Positions 1 to 7,905 are shown, counted from the first letter of the stretch. The stretch is DNA of 14,223 nt from JACKCP01 sp050253255 (GCA_050253255.1 JBFWJK010000079.1:1-14223); one strand, 5' to 3'. Numbers and translations are program-made. Notes: generated by a model from the letters alone, not told the origin.

Positions 1-1095
1 CTCAATGGAGGATATTCCTTTTATGATGCAGCGGCAGATGACTCGGTACTGGTATCAAGACTTTTGATTGAAGCCCTGAAAAAAGAAAATACTTTCTTTG
101 AAAACTACTGCGAAATCTTAAGTATTAAAGACCACAGAGGAGTAAAAATTGTAACCGGAAAAACCGAGGCAGGTGAAATAAAGACCTTTAAATCAAAAAT
201 AGTAATCAATTCAACAGGAGTCAGTGCATCAAAATTATCCCCCCTTCCCCAAAAAGATGCTTTTATAAGACCTTTAAAAGGAAGCCATCTTACAATTAAA
301 AACAGATTCAACCTTGATTTTGCATTGTCATTCATGCACCCGGAAGATAAACGGCCGGTATTTTTCATACCCTGGGAAGGTGCTCTTATTATCGGTACTA
401 CTGATCTTGATGCAAAATCATTCAAAGATCTCAAAATAAGCCCGAAAGAAGCTGAATACCTGATTAAAGGCGCCAATTATATTTTAGGTGAGAACAAAAT
501 CTCATACAAGGATGTTATATCCACTTTTTCCGGAATAAGACCTGTAATAAGCACAAGGAAAAGCCAGAAAGATCCTTCAAAGGAATCAAGGGAACATCTG
601 GTATGGGAAAAAAACAAAATAATTTCAGTAACAGGCGGAAAACTTACAACCTTTAGAAAACTTGCCTGGGACACAATCAGTCATATAGAAAAACATTTTA
701 AAAACCTTAAAGTCAAAGACAAAAAAGAACCTGTGTTTGACTCTTTTTTAAATTATTCATCCAAAGAGGAGTCAAGACTTTTTGGAAGATATTCCTGCAA
801 TGCAGATATAAAAGACTGCCCGAAAAATTCTCTTTTTAATAAGTTTGAAGAAACACCTGTTACTTTTGCTGAAATTTACGCGGCATCAAAAGACAAAACA
901 GTCAGACATCTAGACGATCTTCTTTTCAGAAGAACAAGACTTGGACTTGTACTGAAAAATGCAGGGATTGACCATATGGACGAAATTAAAAAAATTTCTT
1001 CCGACAACCTTTGCTGGGACAGTGACAAATGGGATTTTGAAATAGACAGGTATTTATCAATATATAAAAAATATTTTTCACCCGAAATTTATTAA
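1..1095 (+). CDS. glpD: FAD-dependent glycerol-3-phosphate dehydrogenase (GlpD-type), C-terminal part
   Basis: The enzyme oxidises sn-glycerol 3-phosphate to dihydroxyacetone phosphate at the membrane and passes electrons to the quinone pool. The frame is open from base 1, so the gene starts outside the window; 364 residues are visible. The first visible residues (GGYSFYDAAADDSVLVSRL) already match the family interior, so the TTG at base 64 is not a start. Family hallmarks are the FIPWEGALIIGTTD stretch, FSGIRPV, and VTGGKLTTFRKLA, followed by the helical C-terminal domain ending in LLFRRTRLG. Compared with about 500 residues for E. coli GlpD, roughly the first 140 or more, including the FAD-binding GxGxxG, are missing here. 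It is followed after 12 nt by an FGGY kinase and then an AGPS-like enzyme, so it probably supplies or consumes DHAP in that operon. Family is confident; the electron acceptor is not visible. Confidence 0.9.
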   Translation, partial: LNGGYSFYDAAADDSVLVSRLLIEALKKENTFFENYCEILSIKDHRGVKIVTGKTEAGEIKTFKSKIVINSTGVSASKLSPLPQKDAFIRPLKGSHLTIKNRFNLDFALSFMHPEDKRPVFFIPWEGALIIGTTDLDAKSFKDLKISPKEAEYLIKGANYILGENKISYKDVISTFSGIRPVISTRKSQKDPSKESREHLVWEKNKIISVTGGKLTTFRKLAWDTISHIEKHFKNLKVKDKKEPVFDSFLNYSSKEESRLFGRYSCNADIKDCPKNSLFNKFEETPVTFAEIYAASKDKTVRHLDDLLFRRTRLGLVLKNAGIDHMDEIKKISSDNLCWDSDKWDFEIDRYLSIYKKYFSPEIY

Positions 1096-1107
1096 ACGGA
1101 GAATCAA

Positions 1108-2664
1108 ATGGACCCGCTTATTTTATCAATAGACTGCGGCACTCAGAGTTTGAGGGTGCATATATTTGACTTGAAAGGGAATCTTCTCGCCACAAAAAAG
1201 ACAGAATATGAACCCTATTTCAGCAAAAATCCCGGCTGGGCAGAACAAAACCCCGATATTTTCTGGGAAAGCACAGTAAAAGGAATAAGATCGCTGAATG
1301 AAAAACACCCTGATCTTCTTAAAAGAGTATCAGGAATAGGAGTTACGGCACAACGAGATACAATGATCTGCTGTGATAAGGAAGGGAACCCTTTAAGACC
1401 TGCCATTACCTGGCTTGATCAGAGAAAAGCCTCTCCTGTTTTCAGGCCAAACTTTTTTCTCAGAGCAGGAGCAAAAGCTCTTGGAATGCTTGAAACACTT
1501 TACAAGGTCCAGTCGGAAGGCAAATGCAACTGGATAATGCAAAACGAAAAGGAAATCTGGAACAAGACATATAAATATTTACAGGTTTCAGGTTTTTTAA
1601 ACCATAAACTGACAGGTGAGTTCAAAGACTCAAAAGCATCTCAGATAGGCCATATACCCTTTAACTATAAAAAAATGGACTGGGCATCAGGATTTGAGCT
1701 TCCTTCCATTCTGTTCCCAATAGATAAGTCCAAACTCCCTGAAGTAGTGGAACCAGGAGACATTATAGGCAAACTGAGCTCAAAAGCTTCTGTTGAAACA
1801 GGTCTTGAAAAGGGAATTCATGTCATTGCCTGCGGTTCAGACAAAGGCTGTGAAACCATTGGAATGGGAGTTTATTCACCTGAAAGTGCATCTTTAAGTT
1901 TTGGAACAACAGCAACTGTTCAGACAACATCAGAAAAGTATTTTGAACCGATAAAATTTATGCCCCCCTATCCTGCACCCTACCCGGGGTATTACAATCC
2001 TGAAGTTGAAATATTCAGAGGGTACTGGATGATAACCTGGTATAAAAACGAATTTGCCCATCTTGAATTAAATGAATCTAAAAAAACAGGTATTATGCCT
2101 GAAGTTCTGTTGAACAGACTTCTCGACATGACTCCTCCAGGTGCAATGGGGCTTATACTTCAGCCGTTCTGGAGTCCGGGACTCAATCACCATGATGCAA
2201 AAGGGGCAATCATAGGATTTGGAGATGTGCACACAAGAGCCCATATATACAGAGCTGTAATTGAAGGTTTGTCCTATGCTCTTTATGACGGTCTTCTGAA
2301 AATTGAAAAAAAATCAAAAACAAAGGTAAAAAAACTTGCTGTTTCAGGAGGCGCATCACAAAGCGACAATATCTGCCAGATTTCAGCCGATATATTTAAC
2401 AGACCAATTGTAAGAGGGAAAACATATGAGACCTCAGGTCTTGGGGCTGCAATTATTACTGCAGCAGGACTTAAGCACTACAGCAGCATAAAAGATGCCG
2501 GCCTGAGCATGATCGAATACGAGCGGGAATTTACACCTGATAAATCGAATGCCTCTCTTTATAAAAAAATTTATGAAAATGTTTATTCAAAAATGTATCA
2601 GGCTTTAGAGCCAGTTTATAAAGAAATCAGAAAAATAACCGGTTATCCCGAAATATACAGATAA
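1108..2664 (+). CDS. FGGY-family carbohydrate kinase (glycerol kinase-like)
   Basis: This 518-residue kinase should phosphorylate a polyol or sugar with ATP in the cytoplasm. The start ATG has GGAG six to seven bases upstream and lies 12 nt after the dehydrogenase stop. FGGY signatures seen: the N-terminal phosphate-binding DCGTQSLR (9-16); GVTAQRDT (78-85), the counterpart of the glycerol kinase NQRET segment; WLDQR (102-106); the likely catalytic base D245 in CGSDKG; SFGTTA (264-269); and the C-terminal nucleotide-binding SGGASQSDN (413-421) followed by SGLGAA (443-448). The R-D pair at 83-84 replaces the R-E of classical glycerol kinases, and the region around 275-345 differs from them, so the substrate need not be glycerol. 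Dihydroxyacetone, glycerol or another three- to five-carbon polyol are all possible. Context with GlpD and an AGPS-like enzyme favours a C3 substrate, but this is inference. Confidence 0.85.
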   Translation: MDPLILSIDCGTQSLRVHIFDLKGNLLATKKTEYEPYFSKNPGWAEQNPDIFWESTVKGIRSLNEKHPDLLKRVSGIGVTAQRDTMICCDKEGNPLRPAITWLDQRKASPVFRPNFFLRAGAKALGMLETLYKVQSEGKCNWIMQNEKEIWNKTYKYLQVSGFLNHKLTGEFKDSKASQIGHIPFNYKKMDWASGFELPSILFPIDKSKLPEVVEPGDIIGKLSSKASVETGLEKGIHVIACGSDKGCETIGMGVYSPESASLSFGTTATVQTTSEKYFEPIKFMPPYPAPYPGYYNPEVEIFRGYWMITWYKNEFAHLELNESKKTGIMPEVLLNRLLDMTPPGAMGLILQPFWSPGLNHHDAKGAIIGFGDVHTRAHIYRAVIEGLSYALYDGLLKIEKKSKTKVKKLAVSGGASQSDNICQISADIFNRPIVRGKTYETSGLGAAIITAAGLKHYSSIKDAGLSMIEYEREFTPDKSNASLYKKIYENVYSKMYQALEPVYKEIRKITGYPEIYR

Positions 2665-2680
2665 ATGGAGAAATTATATT

Positions 2681-4372
2681 ATGAATAAAAAAAGTTTTGA
2701 ACCTCAATGGATTAACGCGGCACCAAAAGAAAAAAGTTTCAGATCAATTTTTAAATGGGGAAATCCAGGTGAGTTCAAGCATCCCAATAAAAGACTATAC
2801 TCACTGCTGAAAAACACCTTTGATCTCAAAGACAATGATTTTATAAAACCCCTTGTTAATTCCGGAAATGAAGAAGTAACCGGAGAATTAAAAATAAATA
2901 TCCCTGAAAATTTAATTGGTGAGTTTATTCAGATTTCCGGCAGGGAAAACGTTGAGACAGACCTTTATTCAAGGGTTAAATTTTCAAACGGAAAAACTCT
3001 TGAAGAATCCATAGATCTTAGAAATAAAGAGATTCAAAGCATAACCGATGTTGTTGTCCACCCAAGAAACAAGAAAGAGATTTCTCAGATAATAAAAATC
3101 TGTAATGAACATAAAATCCCTGTCCACGTGTTTTCAGGCGGCTCATCTGTAACCCTTGGACACAAATGTCCTGACGGTGGACTGACAATTGTCATGTCAA
3201 CCCACATGAACAGGGTACTTGAACTAAATGAAACAGACCAGACAATCACTGTTGAACCAGGAATTTACGGCCCTGATCTCGAAAGAATTTTAAACCATGC
3301 CCCCCAAATTTTTAATGCGAAAAGAAAATATACCTGCGGCCATTTTCCTCAGTCCTTTGAATATTCAACAGCAGGAGGATGGATTGTAACTCTTGGTTCA
3401 GGCCAGGCTTCAACCTATTACGGAGATGCAAAGGATCTTGTAATAAGTCAGGAATACATAACCCCGAGAGGAGTCATAAAAACCAGGGATTTTCCTGCTT
3501 CTGCAGCAGGTCCTGACATTGGCCAGATATTTATGGGAAGCGAAGGAATTTTTGGAATTTTAGTTGAACTCAAGCTTAAAATTTTCAGATTTATGCCTGA
3601 AAACAGAAAGAAATTCTCTTTTGTTTTTCCTTCATGGAAAGATGCTGTAAATGCATGCAGGGAAATTACCCAGTCAGAAGGAGGGCTTCCTGCAGTGTTA
3701 AGAATTTCAGATGAAGAAGAAACAGATGTGGGGCTTAAGCTTTATGGAATTGAAGGAACCCCATTTGACTATATTATGAAAATCAAAGGCTATATGCCCA
3801 TGAAAAGATGCCTTATGATCGGACATACTGAAGGTCTCAAATCTTATTCAAAAGCTGTACTCAGAAATATAAAAAAAACAGCAAAAAAGTTCAGCGGAAT
3901 GTATCTTACAGGGTATCCGGTTTTAAAATGGGAACACGGGAGATATAAAGATCCGTATATGAGAGAAGACTTAAATGATTTTGGAATTTATATTGATACT
4001 CTTGAAACAAGTGTTAAATGGTCGAATCTTCACAAGGTGCATACAGAAGTCAGAAACTTTGTCAAATCAAGGCCAGAAACCATATGTATGACCCATTCTT
4101 CCCATTTTTATCCTCAGGGGACAAATTTATACTTTATTTTTATAGGTAAATTCAGTTCAAAAAATGAATACCTCAACTTTCAGAGAAAGATAATTGAAAA
4201 AATAGATTTAAGCGGAGGCTCTCTGTCTCACCACCATGGAATAGGAAAAATGATGGCTCCTTTATTTAAAAATCATATAGGTGACAATCAGTATGCTTTT
4301 TTAAAGGCGGTTAAAAACTATTTTGATGAAAACTCCATTATGAATTCAAGGGGTATTCTTGGAATAAAATAA
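2681..4372 (+). CDS. FAD-binding oxidase, alkyl-dihydroxyacetonephosphate synthase-like
   Basis: A 563-residue flavoprotein of the VAO/PCMH fold, most like eukaryotic AGPS, which swaps the acyl chain of acyl-DHAP for a fatty alcohol to make the ether bond of alkyl-DHAP. Seen in order: an N-terminal KWGNPGEF segment (25-32) resembling the AGPS lead-in; VVVHPRNKKEI and the FAD diphosphate loop FSGGSSVT (151-158); SFEYSTAGGW (225-234); YGDAKDLV (247-254); TPRG (261-264); GPDIGQIFMGSEG (277-289); PAVLRISD with R341 aligned to the substrate-binding Arg of mammalian AGPS; LETS..W (441-447); Y484 in LYFIF, aligned to the AGPS active-site Tyr; and GGSLSHHHGIGK (512-523) with the AGPS-type triple His (517-519). 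Related lactate and glycolate oxidases normally have a single EHG there. No peroxisomal targeting signal would be expected. Ribosome site GGAG precedes the ATG. It is the last gene of the operon. Alternative: an FAD oxidase on another lipid- or polyol-phosphate. Confidence 0.82.
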   Translation: MNKKSFEPQWINAAPKEKSFRSIFKWGNPGEFKHPNKRLYSLLKNTFDLKDNDFIKPLVNSGNEEVTGELKINIPENLIGEFIQISGRENVETDLYSRVKFSNGKTLEESIDLRNKEIQSITDVVVHPRNKKEISQIIKICNEHKIPVHVFSGGSSVTLGHKCPDGGLTIVMSTHMNRVLELNETDQTITVEPGIYGPDLERILNHAPQIFNAKRKYTCGHFPQSFEYSTAGGWIVTLGSGQASTYYGDAKDLVISQEYITPRGVIKTRDFPASAAGPDIGQIFMGSEGIFGILVELKLKIFRFMPENRKKFSFVFPSWKDAVNACREITQSEGGLPAVLRISDEEETDVGLKLYGIEGTPFDYIMKIKGYMPMKRCLMIGHTEGLKSYSKAVLRNIKKTAKKFSGMYLTGYPVLKWEHGRYKDPYMREDLNDFGIYIDTLETSVKWSNLHKVHTEVRNFVKSRPETICMTHSSHFYPQGTNLYFIFIGKFSSKNEYLNFQRKIIEKIDLSGGSLSHHHGIGKMMAPLFKNHIGDNQYAFLKAVKNYFDENSIMNSRGILGIK

Positions 4373-4378
4373 TTTGAA

Positions 4379-4399
4379 TAAGGGCAGTTACTGCCCTTA
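4379..4399. terminator. Hairpin between convergent genes, possible bidirectional terminator
   Basis: A perfect 9-bp stem TAAGGGCAG / CTGCCCTTA with a 3-nt loop TTA lies 6 nt after the stop of the AGPS-like gene and 18 nt from the stop of the opposing dehydratase gene. Neither side carries an immediate run of T, although AT-rich sequence follows on both strands. Its position argues for a shared terminator; it may be weak or act as an RNA 3'-end stabiliser. Confidence 0.6.
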
Positions 4400-4417
4400 C
4401 AGAATTATATAAAATTT

Positions 4418-6316
4418 TTAATTTTTATGTTCAAAAAAAGGGGGTAAATATTCTGGTACTATATCTTTAAGCACTCTTCTGATTTCGCTGTCTTTATGAG
4501 ACTCGGCATAATTTTTAAGCTCATCAATTTTAGTGTTGATATCAGAAAAATTACACTCCCGGCTGTTTAAGACCATAATTTTCTTATGCTCTGTTGGCAT
4601 TACATCCTCACCTTCAGTTAAAAGCTCTTCATAGAGCTTTTCACCAGGCCTTAATCCAACATACTCAATTTTTATGTCCACATCAGGTTCAAATCCTGAA
4701 AAACGGATAAGATCCCTTGCCATTTCATCAATTTTAACCGGTTCTCCCATATCAAGAACAAAAATCTCACCACCTCTTCCCATTGCGCCTGCCTGTAAAA
4801 TCAGCTGGCATGCTTCAGGAATCAGCATAAAATATCTTATTATCTCAGGATGTGTTACAGTAACAGGCCCACCGTAGCTTATCTGTTTCTTGAAAAGAGG
4901 AATAACACTTCCGACACTTCCGATTACATTTCCAAATCTTACAGTGATAAAACTTGTCTGTGAATTTGTGTTTCTGTTTTTATTCTGAACAATAATTTCG
5001 CAGATTCTCTTGGATGCCCCCATTACATTTGCAGGATTGACTGCTTTGTCTGTTGACACAAAAACAAACTTCTCACAATTGAATTCACTTGCAGCGTCTA
5101 CAAGATTCATTGTGCCCGAGATATTGTTATTAACAGCTTTCCAGGGATAATTTTCAAGCATAGGGACATGTTTGTATGCTGCTGCATGAAAAACTATTTC
5201 AGGTTTTCGCACAGAAAAAACTTTTTCAAGGTCATCCTTTTCCTGAATATCTCCAAGAACAGGCACAATTCTAATATCAGGGAATGATTTCTTAAGTTCA
5301 AGATCTGTTTCATAAAGTGGACTTTCTGCCCGCTCAAACAAAATAAGCTCTTTTGGCCTGTATTTTAAAATCTGAGCGCATAATCCGCTTCCTATAGACC
5401 CTGCGGCACCTGTTACAAGAACAGTTTTCCCTCCCAGATAATCTCCAATACTCTCATTATCGAGTTTTACTGGTTTTCTTCCAAGAAGATCTCTGTATTC
5501 AACATCTCTGATCGACTTAATAGATACATTCCCGTTTATCAGTTCGCCGAATCCCGGAACTATTTTATAACGAGCGTCAGTCTGTTTGCAGAGTTCAACG
5601 ATTCTTCTCACCTGAGAAGCAGTTGCTGAAGGGATTGAAATTATTATTTCCTCAACATCAGCATTATGAACATATTTTTTAATATCATCGCTTGTTCCAA
5701 GCACAGGAAGGCCGTGAATTTTTCTACCCTGCTTTGCAGGACTGTCATCAAGAAACCCTATGACCTTGTAGTCAAGATTGCTGTTGTCTCTTATTTCACG
5801 ATAAATCTTTTCCCCGCAGTCCCCTGCTCCGATAATTAATGTTTTTTTAAATTTTTTACTTTTATTTTTTATTGAAAAAATCTGCCTCAAAAGCTCAGTA
5901 AAAGTTTTATTCTCTCCAAGATACCCGAAAAAAACCCTTACAGAAAGTCTTGAACCTGTAATTAAAATGACCGTCAGGCACCAGTCTATAAGAAAAACAG
6001 AACGAGAAATACCTGTAAACCTAGTTTTAAACAGAATAAAAACAACAAAAACAAGACTTGAAATGGTTGAAGCCTTTAAAATATTTATCAGATCTTTTGT
6101 GCTTGTATACCGCCACATTCCCCGGTAAAGATCAAAAAAATAAAAAAAGAAAATCTTGATAAAAACTGAAGCCGGAAGCATCCAGTAAAAAGAATCAATT
6201 ATATTTTGATTAAGGCCGTAATCATACCTTATTTTGAAAGCACCAAAAAGGGACAGCGAAAACAGGATAATATCAGAGAATAAAATTATATAAAAATTGC
6301 GATAAAATTTAAACAT
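4418..6316 (-). CDS. Membrane-anchored nucleotide-sugar 4,6-dehydratase (CapD/WbpM/PglF family)
   Basis: A 632-residue inner-membrane enzyme expected to dehydrate a UDP-HexNAc (typically UDP-GlcNAc) to a 4-keto-6-deoxy sugar, feeding surface polysaccharide or glycan synthesis. It has an N-terminal hydrophobic part with about four membrane helices (roughly 8-125), a first Rossmann domain opening with IIGAGDCGEK (161-170), and a catalytic SDR domain with GAAGSIGSG (303-311), HAAAYKHVPMLE (377-388) and STDKAVNP (421-428). The usual SDR YxxxK is MxxxK (M432, K436 in NVMGASKR), as in the large WbpM/PglF enzymes. I chose the ATG at 6316, preceded by AGGA, over an upstream in-frame GTG (6340) that would add eight residues and has its AAGG too close. 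No glycosyltransferases are next to it, so its pathway cannot be read from context. Confidence 0.88.
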   Translation of the reverse strand: MFKFYRNFYIILFSDIILFSLSLFGAFKIRYDYGLNQNIIDSFYWMLPASVFIKIFFFYFFDLYRGMWRYTSTKDLINILKASTISSLVFVVFILFKTRFTGISRSVFLIDWCLTVILITGSRLSVRVFFGYLGENKTFTELLRQIFSIKNKSKKFKKTLIIGAGDCGEKIYREIRDNSNLDYKVIGFLDDSPAKQGRKIHGLPVLGTSDDIKKYVHNADVEEIIISIPSATASQVRRIVELCKQTDARYKIVPGFGELINGNVSIKSIRDVEYRDLLGRKPVKLDNESIGDYLGGKTVLVTGAAGSIGSGLCAQILKYRPKELILFERAESPLYETDLELKKSFPDIRIVPVLGDIQEKDDLEKVFSVRKPEIVFHAAAYKHVPMLENYPWKAVNNNISGTMNLVDAASEFNCEKFVFVSTDKAVNPANVMGASKRICEIIVQNKNRNTNSQTSFITVRFGNVIGSVGSVIPLFKKQISYGGPVTVTHPEIIRYFMLIPEACQLILQAGAMGRGGEIFVLDMGEPVKIDEMARDLIRFSGFEPDVDIKIEYVGLRPGEKLYEELLTEGEDVMPTEHKKIMVLNSRECNFSDINTKIDELKNYAESHKDSEIRRVLKDIVPEYLPPFFEHKN

Positions 6317-6421
6317 TGAGAAAATTCCTAATTTAAACACCCTTATTTATTCTGGCTGCAAAAAAATATTAACTTAAATGAAAGATAAAAGGGCAGATCA
6401 TAGATACACTCAAAACAAAGA

Positions 6422-7198
6422 CTAAAGATCTCTCTCCTTTGAAACTGCATCATAAGCCTCCTGTATTTCCCTGAATTTTTCATTTGCAAACTCAACAAAT
6501 TCATCAGGCAGACCCTTGGCTATTATTTTATCAGGATGATATTCACTTACAAGCTTTCTGTACTGCTTCTTTATGTATGAATTATCATCTGACGGTGAAC
6601 AGTTTAAAACAGCGTAATAATGATTTGATGCAGTTTTTATATACCTTGATCTTATAGAACTGAATCTTGAATCGGAAAAACCGAACAATCTTGATGTATT
6701 TTCTATAAGTACTTCCTCATCATGGACAACAGTCCCGTCACTTGATGCTACTCTGAAAAGGACATCTATCATAAGTTCAAGAATCTGCTCCTGATCTCTG
6801 AAAGCATCATAAAACTGACCGGCAAAAGATTCAAAGGATTCTGACGAATTTCTTGCAGCGCGGAATATGTTAATTGCAGCGGACTGACTGACAGAATCAA
6901 GTTTTAAATCTTTTTCCATAAAATCCTGAACAGCTTTTATTTCATGCTCTGTTATCTGCCCGTCTGCTTTGGCAATTTTTGCAAGCATGGAAAATGCGCC
7001 TACAAAAAAAATCATTTCCTTCTGATGCTGACTTCCTGAAGAATAAAGATTTTCCCTGTGCCTGCCTCCGAAACCTTCAAGATATTTTTCATCAGACTTA
7101 TCAAACCTGTGCCCGAGCGCAGCACCTAGGATTGCACCAAGAGGACCTCCCAGTCCAAGACCTATAGTTCCTCCGATAAGTTTTCCGATCCAACCCAT
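6422..7198 (-). CDS. djlA: DjlA-like co-chaperone with TerB and J domains
   Basis: A 258-residue protein predicted to be anchored in the inner membrane with a cytoplasmic J domain that stimulates DnaK ATPase. A glycine-rich hydrophobic N-terminus (about 4-30), ending in the GHRFDK seen in DjlA proteins, is the single membrane segment. A TerB-like helical domain follows (about 62-175) with the paired acidic KADGQITEHE and SSDGTVVHDEE motifs. The J domain (about 193-258) carries YHPDK with the essential HPD at 221-223 and ends in EIQEAYDAVS. Length and domain order match DjlA (about 270 residues in E. coli). The start ATG has AGGAG four bases upstream. It has its own candidate promoter and a palindrome upstream. 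The 105-nt gap to the downstream dehydratase gene leaves co-transcription open. Confidence 0.88.
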   Translation of the reverse strand: MGWIGKLIGGTIGLGLGGPLGAILGAALGHRFDKSDEKYLEGFGGRHRENLYSSGSQHQKEMIFFVGAFSMLAKIAKADGQITEHEIKAVQDFMEKDLKLDSVSQSAAINIFRAARNSSESFESFAGQFYDAFRDQEQILELMIDVLFRVASSDGTVVHDEEVLIENTSRLFGFSDSRFSSIRSRYIKTASNHYYAVLNCSPSDDNSYIKKQYRKLVSEYHPDKIIAKGLPDEFVEFANEKFREIQEAYDAVSKERDL

Positions 7199-7236
7199 TT
7201 CACTCCTGAAATTTCAAATATTTAAAACTTTGCCAA

Positions 7237-7260
7237 GCAGATGTTTAATTAAAAATCTGC
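7237..7260. repeat. 24-bp near-perfect palindrome upstream of djlA
   Basis: The arms are GCAGATG TTTAA and TTAAA AATCTGC; all twelve pairs match except one (G opposite A at the seventh position). It lies 38 bp upstream of the djlA start and downstream of the candidate promoter at 7321-7349. It also overlaps the expected -10 position of a TTGACA at 7276-7281. Symmetry and placement fit a dimeric repressor site; it could also fold in the 5' untranslated RNA. Confidence 0.5.
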
Positions 7261-7320
7261 AAATATTTAATTTTGTGTCAAGCTCTTCAATCGACAAATC
7301 CTAAGCCGAAGAACACAGCC

Positions 7321-7349
7321 GTTATAAACCAAATCAAATTCCAGTTCAA
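7321..7349 (-). promoter_or_regulatory. Candidate sigma-70 promoter for djlA
   Basis: On the - strand TTGAAC (-35) and TATAAC (-10, five of six consensus bases) are separated by exactly 17 bp, about 120 bp upstream of the djlA start. A perfect TTGACA nearer the gene (7276-7281) has no good -10 partner. Consensus matching in AT-rich DNA gives false positives, so this is moderate evidence. Confidence 0.4.
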
Positions 7350-7384
7350 TAATTAACTTGCAAAACAGATCAGTCAGCTTTTAT

Positions 7385-7843
7385 TTAATTTTCAGAGTTA
7401 ATCATATAAGGATTAATTATCATCACCGGAATATTGGCTCTCTGGAAAACGCTTTTTGCAACACTTCCGAAAATAAACCTCTCCAGCCCTTTTCTTCCAT
7501 GTGTGCCGACAATTACAAGATCAATTTGATTTTGAGAAATATATTTCATAATTTCATCAACTGTATCGCCAAGCACAACCTTGAACTCAGGTTTCTGCTC
7601 AGGAAAAAACTCCTTTACAAATTCTTTCATTTTTATTTCGGCTGCCTTGTAAACTTCGTCTTCCATTGATTTCAAAGAAGGGTGAGGGACATAAATGCTT
7701 TTCAGGCTTTCAAACACCCTGCACACAAAAATAAGATGGATTTTTGAGTCAAATTTAGCAGCCATCATTTTAACGTAAGGCACCATTCTGGCTGAAATTT
7801 CTGAAAGGTCTGTCGGAAAAAGTATTTGTTTAAAATCTTTCAT
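7385..7843 (-). CDS. Universal stress protein (UspA family, ATP-binding type)
   Basis: A 152-residue single-domain cytoplasmic protein. The N-terminus FKQILFPTDLSE has the family Asp (D12) and beta-1 strand. The C-terminal ATP loop is G-2X-G-9X-G-S: G113, G116, G126, S127 in VGTHGRKGL...FGSVAK, followed by IPVMIINP. This marks the ATP-binding subclass rather than the non-binding UspA type. Members help cells survive starvation, oxidative stress or oxygen limitation, usually without a known enzymatic reaction. The ATG has a strong AAGGAG ribosome site. An inverted repeat and promoter-like hexamers lie directly upstream, so it is probably transcribed alone. No specific stress can be assigned from the sequence. 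Confidence 0.92.
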   Translation of the reverse strand: MKDFKQILFPTDLSEISARMVPYVKMMAAKFDSKIHLIFVCRVFESLKSIYVPHPSLKSMEDEVYKAAEIKMKEFVKEFFPEQKPEFKVVLGDTVDEIMKYISQNQIDLVIVGTHGRKGLERFIFGSVAKSVFQRANIPVMIINPYMINSEN

Positions 7844-7858
7844 GGCCGACTCCTTATA

Positions 7859-7885
7859 TTGTAGATTGATTAATTTATTCTACAA
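7859..7885. repeat. Inverted repeat in the stress-protein promoter region
   Basis: Perfect 7-bp arms TTGTAGA and TCTACAA are separated by 13 bp, 16 bp upstream of the stress-protein start. One arm overlaps the candidate -10 hexamer at 7877-7882. This is the layout of an operator, though it could also form a hairpin just before the ribosome site. Confidence 0.45.
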
Positions 7886-7905
7886 AATTTAATATATACC
7901 GGCAA
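7877..7905 (-). promoter_or_regulatory. Candidate sigma-70 promoter for the stress protein
   Basis: On the - strand TTGCCG (-35, four of six) and TAGAAT (-10, five of six) are spaced by 17 bp. The -10 lies 34 bp from the start codon, leaving a short leader that contains the AAGGAG ribosome site. Confidence 0.45.

Noticed and set aside
64..66. TTG as a start codon for the first gene
   Set aside because: The frame is open from base 1 and the residues before it match the GlpD family interior, so the gene begins outside the window.
7358..7669. 103-codon open frame on the + strand opposite the universal stress protein
   Set aside because: Its product has no recognisable family, and it lies almost wholly within a well-supported gene on the other strand.
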